DNA from: Prasinococcaceae sp. CCMP 1430 | Lineage: Eukaryota; Prasinodermophyta; Palmophyllophyceae; Prasinococcales; Prasinococcaceae | Length of the DNA stretch: 64,000 nucleotides | Reading direction: 5' to 3' | Assembly: GCA_013416795.1 (NCBI GenBank) | Contig: RQSC01000004.1 | Coordinates: forward strand, 208,787-272,786 | Shown here: positions 56,001-64,000 of the stretch, piece by piece | Layout: every line of letters starts with the position of its first letter | How positions within the stretch are numbered: the stretch's first letter is position 1 | Made by a program: the position numbers and the translations under genes | Notes under the pieces: generated by a model | What the model was told of the DNA's origin: nothing | The model's database searches: none | Seen by the model: the letters and a program-made list of their open reading frames with translations, nothing else

Positions 56001-57871
56001 CGAAGAGCGTGTGCTCGACCTCGCCACGGTCGATCATGATGGTGCCGGGCGAGACGGACGCAAGTAGCACGTGCTTCTCGAGGTGCCGCAGGGCCGTGCG
56101 CACACGCAGCGAGTGTTCGGCGTCGCGCAGCTGCGCGTCGGCCTCGGACGTGGCCATTTTGCTCGGCGCGAGCAGCTGCGTTGAGCGCAGTGCGTCGGAG
56201 AGTAGCCGCGCATGCTCTGCGGAGAGCCGCATCCTCGCTTTGACTTTTGGGGTGCCACCGTCGCCATCGCTGTCGCTGTCGCTGCCGTCGTCAATGCCGC
56301 CCTCACCGTAGAATTCGTGCACCGAGTCCGCTTCGAAGGGCAGCACATACTCCTGGCCGAAGGTGGACAGCGAGGCCCCGTCCACTGCCATCTGCACCTC
56401 TTGCTCATGCCGCCTCCGCTGCGCCTCGCGAACTTCCGTGAGCGGCATGGGCCGCCGCGTGACCCCCGTCACCGCGGCGTGCACCCGCTCGCGAATGGCG
56501 AGCTGCGTCGCCTCGTCGGTGATCTTTTTGTGATCGCGGTCGGTCACGTGGAACTGGTCGCGCGCCAGCCCCCGCGTCGTGGACACCTGTGCTTGCTTCA
56601 CGATCAGCCCGGCCCCCGTCAGCGCGCTGGTCATTATCACCAGCAGACCGCGCTGGTCGGTGACTGTGAGTTGAAGCAGCGACACGCGCGGCAGCGCATC
56701 GTTGTTCCACTTCATCTCAAACACAAATGGGGCCCCCGCTGCGCCCTTCCTGCCGCGGCGGCGGGAGGTGGTGGGCTGCGCGTCATTCGACGCCGCAGCC
56801 TCCCGTCCGACCCTCGACGCGCCCGCGGTGGTCGCGGCGACGGGCTCATCCGTCGAGGTACGCGCGAGCATGCTGTCCTCGCTGTCATGACTGCGGCCAG
56901 GGCCAACGCGCAGCATTGCGACGCCCATAGCCAGCGACGCCTCCGAAGGTGGCGTGAGCATCTGCAGGCCAGACTCGGCGTCGGAGGTGCCATCGCTAGC
57001 ATCCAAGCTGCGGCGACCCTCCGAGGTGTTATCGCTGCTTTCGCCGCCGCTGCGCGTGCCAGATCCTGCGGAGCGCACGTTGTGCCACTCTTGGTGCGCC
57101 TGCTGCGCCGGCTGGGGCCTCTGCGGTCGATGCGTCGCGCGGTGTCCCGCGGCCCTGCCCAGCACCGCGTTGTCCGGCGAGAAGGAAAAGCCCATATTGC
57201 TGCCGCTTCCAGTCGACGACGGTGAGACGCTGCGCATGAGAGCCGACAGACCTCCCATGCGCTGCGGCGCAACCCGCTGCGGGGTTGACGCGGGCACGTT
57301 GGGCGAAGGGGGGGTGGCGCCAGCCCACCCGAGCTCGCGCTGCGAGTGCGTGTCCTGGGAGCCGCCTTGCGCGCCGCGGGCCGGCGGCGACTGACGACTT
57401 GAGCGCGGCCGCGGCGGCACCCCGATGGCGCGGCGCTCTATGCTGCTGGCGAGTTCTCTGCCCCGATCGATGCGCGCCTCGCCCCGCCCTTGTTGCCCGT
57501 GCCGCTGCTGCTCTCGCCGCCCATGCTGCGGCAGGTCTTGCTGCTGCTGCAGCTCTTGCGACTGCCGCTGCTGCTCTTGCTGGGCGGCGTCCCCCACGCG
57601 CACCCTCTGCGCCGTGCGCGCGTCCTCGTGCAGCTTCGCTGCCGGCGTCGCCGGACCCGCCGCGGCGCTCTTGTCGCTGCGGTCGCTGCTGCTGCCGCTG
57701 GCGCTCTTGTCGCTGCGGTCGCTGCTGCTTCCGCTGCCGTTCGCGTCGTCGTCGTGCCCGGGACGCACGGCGGGCGCGTCCTCGCCGCCGTCGAGGCCCC
57801 ACTCGCTGCGCTGCTTCACGAGGCTTTCGCTCGCGCGCACCGCGCGCTCGAGCTCATCGCGCGCCGCGCCC
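53053..57871 (-). CDS. AGC protein kinase with ACT and cyclic-nucleotide-binding domains
   Basis: One very long exon, about 1,606 codons, with an acceptor (AGCAG) before 57871; the first exon is not found, and the frame has no ATG near its start. Counting from 57840: a disordered Gln/Ser-rich N-terminus; ACT domain near residues 383-450 (SLLQLTVTDQRGLLVIMTSAL); a cNMP-binding-like domain near 588-665 (PGTIMIDRGEVEHTLFVV); a second near 688-865 with a long insert (VEFAPGESLCVEGAPLSSAFLI); a second ACT near 1027-1103 (VHVKTRDRDGLLMVICTAL); kinase near 1239-1500. Kinase motifs are intact: LGVGGFAVV, FAVKLI, YRDVKPENIL, ADFGFARK, GTPDYMAPE. It is closest to PKG/PKA-type AGC kinases, with a C-tail. 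ACT domains usually bind amino acids, so the layout suggests dual ligand control. The gene converges on TLDc. Confidence 0.82.
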
Positions 57872-59056
57872 CTGCTATGTTAGATATTTTCATGCAGTCA
57901 CACACCCGCCGNTCCCCCCCTCACTCCCACCACCACCACGCCCACGTCAGCGACAGACGCGGCGCCCTAAAATGCGCGCGTACCAATACATATCAAAGCG
58001 CGTGCGGGCGCCACACGGCGCGCGAAGCGCGTGCGGCGCCCTGTGGCCAAGCGCTGCCCCCTCCCCCCCTCCACCCCCGCGGCCACACACGCGCGCGCAC
58101 CCGACCGCGCCGCGCAGCGCAGGGAGGCCGCGCAAAAGACCCCGAACGCGCGCGCGCGCGCCCCGCTCGCTCGCTCGGAACGCATCGCGTCGCATAGTAG
58201 GGCTCCTTCATGCACATACGGCGTCGCGCGCGGGCCCCGCGCGGGCGAGCCCGGCGGAGCGCACTTTTCCGGCTCTGGGGGGGCCGCCGCATCGAAAAGA
58301 TCTTTTTGCGGTGTCGCCGCGGCGGCGTCCCGGGAGGGGTGCGGCGCATCGCGCGCGATTGGGGGTGCGGAGCGGGAGCGCGAGCGCGGCGCGCGCGGGT
58401 GGGGGGTGCGTCAACCCCAACGCCAACGTGACAGTAGTTTGTCAAGGACCATCGATGGTACAAACAAAACAAGGACACGATCCATGCGCGAGAACTACAA
58501 AAACGAAACCCTACGGGACACTGCTTGCTTGTTCTACGGTGGGGTGATGGGCGTGCCGTGCTTGATGGAGAGGTGGCTCATGTGCCTGGCTGGTGGGTGT
58601 GGCGCGCGCACGTGCGGGTGTGTGGAGCCGGTTGGCTCCTCGGGTGCGCGCGGGGGTGTGGCGCTGAGGAGCCCGCGTGCGAGGCTCTGCCGAGACGCAC
58701 ACGCACGGGGATGTGCGTGCGCGCCGACCGACCGAGCGGTCCGAGCGCCGGCCGACGACGCCGGCCGGGCGCCTGGCCGAGCCTGCGCAACGCGCGGGGT
58801 TCGCAACGGGAGTTGAGGTTTTAGGGTTTACTTTACGCCGCACATCGCATGTCTACAATCCGTCGGGCGTGGACACGAGCAGACCATGCGGTGAAGAGTA
58901 CCGTACGAAGTCCTTTTCGCTGTCGGTGCTTGCGAGTTCCGTACCGGTCACCTGCGAGCGGTGAGGCGCAGGCCGCCACACCCGCGAGCAGAGGCGCAGC
59001 GTCGAGGCGGCGCGCCCCTCCCCCCCACGCACGAGCGGATCCCCTCGGGCGCAGCG
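57872..59056. other. Divergent region between kinase and TPR-PB1 gene
   Basis: About 1.2 kb. It must contain the first exon of the kinase gene and both promoters. Visible: one unknown base at 57912, telomere-like boxes AAACCCTA (58506-58513) and TTTTAGGGTTTA (58819-58830), and AT-richer patches at 58430-58530 and 58810-58870. I could not identify the kinase start. Confidence 0.5.
57912..57912. other. Single unknown base
   Basis: One N inside a C-rich stretch upstream of the kinase exon. Confidence 0.99.
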
Positions 59057-61465
59057 ATGGGCAAGGCCAAGGGCGGCAAGAAGGCGCGGCCCGCGCCGCT
59101 GCCGCCCGCCAAGGGCCTCGGCGGCGCCGCGCTCGACGCCGACGACGAGNNNNNNNNNNNNNNNNNNNNNNNNNNNNNNNNNNNNNNNNNNNNNNNNNNN
59201 NNNNNNNNNNNNNNNNNNNNNNNNNNNNNNNNNGCGACGGCCTGCGCGCAGCAGCGAGCGCGGACAATGCGGTTCCCGGGCGCCGCGGTTCAGGGCACCC
59301 GCGCCGCGCGCGCCGCGCGCGCAGCGAGCGGGTAGCGGCGAGGCCTCGGTGGCACGGATGATGCCCGCGCGGCGCGTAGAGCGAGCAGGACAGCGCGCTA
59401 ACCACCCCTGGCCCACATTTGCCCTCCCTCCAACCCCGACCCCATCCCGGGCCGTCGCACGTTTCCGTGCCTGCGCGCGCGCGTGCAGGAGTTCCTCAAG
59501 CGCGGCAAGGAGCTGCGAGCGCAGGGCGCGCGCCACCATGCCAACGGCGAGTTCGCCGCGGCGCTGCGCTGCTTCGAGCAGTGCGGCACGCTGCTGCCTG
59601 CCGGACACCCGGACGCGGCCTCCGTCGCGTGCGACCGCGCGACGTGCCACCTGCGCCTGGGCGCGCCGGACAAGGCCCTCAAGGACGCCAACATGGCGAT
59701 GCGGCTCGCGCCGACCAGCGCGCGCGCCGCGCAGCTGCGCGCGCGCGCGCACGAGAGCAAGGGCCACCTGCACCAGGCGCTCGACGACGTCGTCGCGCTG
59801 CGCAAGGCGCATCCAGAGATGGAGGAGGCGCGCGTCTACGAGGAGCGCCTGCGCAAGGGCGTCGAGGCCATGAATGGCGCCAAGGCCGGCAAGAAGCACG
59901 AGGCCGCGGCCAGGGCGATGGGCATGCCCCTCCCAGGGGCCAAGGGCAAGGCGGTCGCGCAGCAGCAGCAGGAGCGCGCGCGCCCCCCGCCGACGCTCAA
60001 GATCCGCTGCGTGCTCGAGGATGACGTGCGCATGCTCGAGGTGCCCGCGCAGGGCACGTTCGAGGATGTCAAGAAGGCCATCCGCGCCAAGTTCCCCGGG
60101 GCGGGCACGCTCGCCATCAAGTACGAGGCCGAGAACGGCGAGCTCGTGACTGTGGCCGGCCTCGCGGACCTGCGCGTGGCAATTCAGACGGCGGCCATGT
60201 CCGCCATGCGCGAGGCCGCTGCCGCTCAGGCGGAGGCCAAGCGCCTCGCCAAGGAGAACCCGGACGCGCCGCCACCCAAGATGCCCCAGCTCGGCCTGCC
60301 CTACGTCAGCCTGCACCTGGTGCGCGTGGTGCGCGGCGGCGCCATCGCACCGGTCGGCGATGCCATCATCGCCGCCGAGGACGGCGAGGAGTGCGAGTTC
60401 GACGACTACATCTTCGACTTCGCGGACCTCTTCAGGCAGCAGCTGGGCATCGACCCTGATGGCCACGTGTCGATCCATAGCGAGGGTCTCGAGCGCTGCC
60501 AGGAGGCGCTCGAGACGGTCGCTACGTCCGAGGAGGCGCAGCCGCTCTTCGACGAGGCCGCGGGCAAGTTCCAGGAGGTGGCGGCGCTCGCCATGTTCAA
60601 CTGGGGCAACGTGCACATGTGCTGCGCGCGCAAGCGTGCGGAGGGGGGCAAGGCGAAGGCCGCCAAGGACAAGAAGGGGGCCGATGGCGGCGCGGACGCC
60701 AGCGCGCAGGACGACCCGCTGGCGGCCCTGTCGCCGGAGGAGGCCCTTGCCATGGACGCCAAGCTCATGGAGGCCGAGGCCAAGTACGCGGAGTCGCTGC
60801 GTATCAAGGCGGACTTCTACGAGGCGCTCGTGGCATGGGGCCAGCAGCGCTTCGAGCGCGCCAAGCTGTTCCAGGCGCAGGAGGGCGCTGCGGCCGCGGC
60901 TATCGCACGACCGGCGCCCGAGCGCGGCTTCAGTGCGGGCGAGCGCGCCGCCGCCGTGGACGAGCTCTACGTGTCGGCCATTGAAAAGTACACCGCCGCG
61001 CTGGAGATGCTGCCAGGCGTTGCTGAGCGCCAGGCGGCCGCGCAGAAGATCTCGGCGGAGAAGGCGGCGGCTGCCGCCGTACGCGCGGGCACCGCGACGC
61101 CCGAGGCCGCGGCTGCCACCGCCTCAGAGCCCGTGCAGGACCTGGTGAAGGAGGTCACGCCGCAGGTTCTGGTCATGTGGGGCAACGTGCTGTACGAGCA
61201 GAGTGCCATCCTCGTGCGCAAGGGGGACAAGAGCGACGACTGGCAGGACCTGCTCGTGGACGCTGTCAAGAAGTTCAAGGAGGCTGGCTGTGGCGTGGGA
61301 GACATCAATGGGGCTCTCTCGCGACACGCCTCAAAAGACGCCGCCTCGGTGGTGGCCGCAAGGGGGGTGACCATCGAGGAGGAGAAGAAGGACGACGCGG
61401 CGCAGGACCAGAAGGACAGCGCTGCGGTCACGGCGTCCCCCGCCGTTGCGGCGGCCAGCGGTTGA
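59057..61465 (+). CDS. TPR-PB1 protein (plant Phox/CLMP1-like)
   Basis: Exon 1 starts at ATG 59057 (MGKAKGGKKARPAPLPPAK) and runs into an 84-base gap at 59150. Exon 2 is 59489-61465, after acceptor GCAG, phase 0, 658 residues. It begins with TPR repeats (FLKRGKELRAQGARHHANGEF, DPDAASV-type helices, ALKDANMAMRLAP), then a PB1 domain (LKIRCVLEDDVRMLEVPAQG ... IKYEAENGELVTVAGLADL), then a helical C-terminal region with further TPR-like units (ALAMFNWGNVHMCCA; VLVMWGNVLYEQSAIL). This order matches the plant Phox1-4/CLMP1 group, cytosolic proteins linked to Hsp90 binding, the cytoskeleton and chloroplast distribution. The gap lies in or near intron 1, so the exon 1 end cannot be read. Converges on the cysteine oxidase gene, stops 157 bp apart. 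Confidence 0.87.
59150..59233. other. Assembly gap (84 N)
   Basis: Unknown bases at the end of TPR-PB1 exon 1 or the start of its first intron. Confidence 0.99.
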
Positions 61466-61622
61466 GCTTCATGATCGTGAAGTCGAGGTAGACGCGGACG
61501 CGCTGGCGCGCGATGGGGAGAGGTGGGGGTGGGGGTCGGGGAGGGGGTGTGGGTGGGGGGGCGAGACGCCATGGCACCGCGCGTGGGTAATGTTGTGACT
61601 ATTTCATTTCGCATTTTACGTC

Positions 61623-62720
61623 TCACGTTGGCTTGGCGCCAGTGTAGTACCCCCCGCGCACGACGAAGTCATCGGCCGGCTCGTACTCAGTGAGCCTCAC
61701 GCGCATGCCCCTGCCGTCGGCGGTACCAGGAGTCGCGCCACTGTCCTCGACGGGGCTTTCCCTGTAGTACGTGCAGTCCCTCCCGGCCACGCGAGTATTG
61801 TACGGCGGGGCAATCACATCCAGCATCGCGCACGGCGTGAGCGCGGTGATTGCATGCAAATTGCCCTCGCTGGGCAGCGCAACCTGCGGCTCCACCGGCG
61901 CCGTGATCACGCCGTTCTCGCGTATCCTCGCGAGCCTGCCGCCCGTGGCAGCGGGCGCGGCGTAGTGTGGCGCGCCTTCCGGGGGCGGCTCTTCCCAGTC
62001 ATATGAGCGCACGTGCATGCTTCCGAAGAGCAGTTTGCTCAGGACGAGCATGTCCGGGTGGTTGTGGAGAGGCAGCCGCGCGCGCGCAGGCAGCACGAAG
62101 ATGCCAACGGAGAAGGCCGCACACTCGAAAACGTTGAGGTACGTGATAGGCGGCGCACGGCCGGACGCGGCGTTGCCGGGCACCCCGGGCTCACCGGGCA
62201 GCGGCGGCGCCGGCAGCATGTCCTGCCCTGCTGCCTCGTATTTGGTCTGCCGCTCGTCGACCCCGTCTTTGCCACCGATGGCGCTGCCGCCGAGCTTCCT
62301 CACCACGCCCATCAGCACTTCAGTCGGCGACGACGCGCGGTGCTCCGAGGGACCCAGCCCTACGTCCTCCACCTTGACGCGGTCAAGCTCGGCGGCCACC
62401 GCAGCCATGGCCTTTGCGCGCTTACTACCGTCCCCGACGACGGCCGCGGCGGACGCATAGCTCGTGCTGAAGGCGGCCTCGCACGCGTCGCGCAGGCGCG
62501 TGATGCGCTCCTGGGCAGTCGCCGTGTCCGCGCCATCGACGGCCTCGGAGCCCGCCGCCGCGGCGGCGCCGCCGCCTCCAGCCGTCCTCCCAAACCACGC
62601 CTGCATGCCCACGCGTCGTGCTGCCGCCCTGCCGCCCGCTGCCACCGCCCCGCTCGCCACACCCGCCGCCGCGCGCAGCTGCGGCTGGCTCGGCGCGCCG
62701 CGCCGCGCCCACACGCGCAT
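61623..62720 (-). CDS. Plant-type cysteine oxidase / ADO-like thiol dioxygenase
   Basis: Intronless; 365 residues from ATG 62720, with an alternative ATG at 62606. The cupin fold of the PCO/ADO family (PF07847) is clear: ITYLNVFECAAFSVGIFVLPARARLPLHNHPDM with two His iron ligands, VLSKLLFGSMHVRSYDW, the third His in NLHAITALTPCAMLDVIAPPYN, then GRDCTYYRESP. The enzymes use O2 to oxidise N-terminal cysteine of target proteins, feeding the oxygen-sensing N-degron pathway in plants, or free thiols in the case of ADO. The N-terminal 110 residues are not part of the core; with the first ATG they are Arg/Ala-rich (MRVWARRGAPSQPQLRAAAG) and could target an organelle. Which function applies cannot be told from sequence alone. 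Confidence 0.88.
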   Translation of the reverse strand: MRVWARRGAPSQPQLRAAAGVASGAVAAGGRAAARRVGMQAWFGRTAGGGGAAAAAGSEAVDGADTATAQERITRLRDACEAAFSTSYASAAAVVGDGSKRAKAMAAVAAELDRVKVEDVGLGPSEHRASSPTEVLMGVVRKLGGSAIGGKDGVDERQTKYEAAGQDMLPAPPLPGEPGVPGNAASGRAPPITYLNVFECAAFSVGIFVLPARARLPLHNHPDMLVLSKLLFGSMHVRSYDWEEPPPEGAPHYAAPAATGGRLARIRENGVITAPVEPQVALPSEGNLHAITALTPCAMLDVIAPPYNTRVAGRDCTYYRESPVEDSGATPGTADGRGMRVRLTEYEPADDFVVRGGYYTGAKPT

Positions 62721-63298
62721 GCACCCCCAGCCGCGGCCGGACGTGCCGCTCGGCGCACCACCCAACACTTGTTTCCCCTCCGCTCCCCCCACTCTCGCGC
62801 CTCTCGCTGCTGCAGCCCTCACCCGCCCACCCACCTCCGCCCACCGCGCTCCCACCCCCTCCCCCACCCCCCCTCACGCGTGCCGCCCCAGCCGCGCCTG
62901 GGTACGCTCGCCGCGGGCGCTGTGGGAGCAGCGCATGCACCGCGCCGCACCTCGCTGGCCGTCGGCCCTGGGGAAGCAGGCGTCGCCACGCAATGGTGCG
63001 TCCGTGTTAGGGTTTTACTGGCAACAATTTAGGGTGGGAAGTGTGTAGGGTTAGATCTAGGGCATCGCAGCAAGAGGGAGGACGCGGGCGTGCGCGGTGC
63101 GCTTGGCGCCACGCGCCCTGGGAGCCGCGGCACCCACAGGGCGCGCCGTGGCCCCTGTCCACATCCGCGAGGCGTGTCGCGCGCGGGGAGGGAGGGGGGG
63201 TCGCGCTGCGCCCGCGTGCGCGCCGCACCCCCGCACGCGCGCGCGCCCTCTCGGCCCACGGCCGCCTCACGTTTTCTCTGGCAGGGAGGGAGCAGGCG
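62721..63298. promoter_or_regulatory. Shared upstream region of cysteine oxidase and TFIIA gamma
   Basis: 578 bp between divergent ATGs. C/T-rich near the oxidase start. A cluster of telomere-like boxes sits at 63007-63016 (TTAGGGTTTT), 63028-63034 and 63046-63054 (TAGGGTTAG), in the only AT-rich part. Likely a shared promoter. Confidence 0.5.
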
Positions 63299-64000
63299 AT
63301 GGCGCCGACGGCGGCCCCGCTGAGCATCTACCAGGCGGCGACGCTAGGTCGCACGCTGTATGAGTCGCTGCTGGAGCTCGTCACGGAGCAGAAGATCCGC
63401 CCCGAGCTCGCGGAGCGCGTGATGCAGCAGTACGACCAGGCCGTTGCGGATGTCTTCGACGAGAAGAACGGGGGCGGGGCGACCATCACGTGCGTCATAC
63501 CGTCGCGCGGCAGGAGCGCCCGCCGTCTCAGTGCCCACGCGCGCACTTGCGGCGTAGTAGAGTCGCAGAGTCGCGTGCGCGCCCCACTGTTCCCCACAGC
63601 CGCGTGTCCGCTCCACTGCGGCCGTGAGACGCGCTGCTGAGTGCTTCGCGCACAGCTTTTGCGAACAACCCTACACGCTCGACGCCTCCAGAACCTCCCG
63701 CCCGCGCTGGCCTCACGCGGCGTGCGGGCCTCGGTGACGGCACTAGCCACACCTCGTGCTCGCAACGGACGCCGCTGCGTGCGCTCACTCGCTCGCTCCG
63801 CACACGAGGATAGGAGCTGACACGCGCGCGTGTCGCCGCGGCAACCACGGCTCTCCGCTTGCGCGGGTGCGCTCCGCCCGCAGTGGAAAGCTGCACGTGT
63901 ACCGCGGCTGCAACAGTGTGTGGACTTTCTTCGTGAAGAACGCTCTCATCAAGGAGAGCGGCTCGGTGCAGGAGCTTGGCCGCGAGCCGCGTGAAATGGT
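63299..64000 (+). CDS. TFIIA gamma (small) subunit, 3' end beyond window
   Basis: Exons 63299-63489 and 63884 to the window end. Donor GTGCGT and acceptor CGCAG agree in phase 2 and join ATI-TGKLHVYRGC. Exon 1 encodes the four-helix part (LSIYQAATLGRTLYESLLELV, RPELAERVMQQYDQAV); exon 2 the beta-barrel (LHVYRGCNSVWTFFVKNALIK). This is the small subunit of TFIIA, which stabilises TBP on the TATA box for RNA polymerase II. About 102 residues are visible out of roughly 110-120 in the family, so only a few are missing. The intron is 394 bp. Head-to-head with the cysteine oxidase gene. Confidence 0.9.

Overview
The window is nuclear DNA from a GC-rich, gene-dense photosynthetic eukaryote. I recognise 28 protein genes in 64 kb, many split by short GT-AG introns (about 70-650 bp). 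There is no operon, ribosome-binding-site or CRISPR organisation. Algal signs are a plastoglobule-type M48 protease, a plastid nickel-transport-like protein, a plastid-type SAM methyltransferase, a tandem AP2 protein, a TPR-PB1 protein of the plant Phox/CLMP1 type, an ABCF4-type protein close to plant homologues, and an isolated exon resembling the start of a light-harvesting protein. An FBF1-like transition-fibre protein and a cytosolic carboxypeptidase suggest a flagellate stage. Simple transit peptides with no obvious preceding signal peptide favour the green lineage (prasinophyte-like), but this is inference and no species is claimed.

Layout, left to right: M48 protease (+), sulfotransferase (-), COQ4 (-), REV1 (+), calmodulin (-), cytosolic carboxypeptidase (+), FBF1-like (-), EMB8-type hydrolase (-), NicO transporter (+), SET/MYND protein (-), PstS-like phosphate binder (-), unknown membrane glycoprotein (+), zuotin/DNAJC2 (-), ABCF4 (+), plastid methyltransferase (-), AP2 factor (+), SIRT7-like sirtuin (-), IMP2 protease (+), coiled-coil membrane protein (-), ALG11 (-), RUVBL2 (-), Q-rich UBA protein (+), secreted repeat protein (-), TLDc protein (+), ACT/cNMP/AGC kinase (-), TPR-PB1 (+), cysteine oxidase (-), TFIIA gamma (+, cut by the window end).

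The strands almost alternate, giving 11 head-to-head pairs with shared upstream regions and close tail-to-tail ends (as little as 60 bp). Telomere-repeat-like boxes (AAACCCTA/TTAGGGTTT) recur in several shared upstream regions. Runs of 28-35 G or C sit in 5' introns or leaders of four genes, and three assembly gaps fall in equivalent places. Splice donors strongly favour GTRCGT; this, with intron phase, was used to rebuild most split genes.

Most genes are unrelated housekeeping or signalling functions. The most unusual items are the 1,600-residue kinase joining ACT and cyclic-nucleotide-binding domains to an AGC kinase, the light-harvesting-like exon in frame with an FBF1-like gene, REV1 with UBA-like repeats at its end, and a PstS-like gene whose start overlaps a divergent membrane-protein gene.
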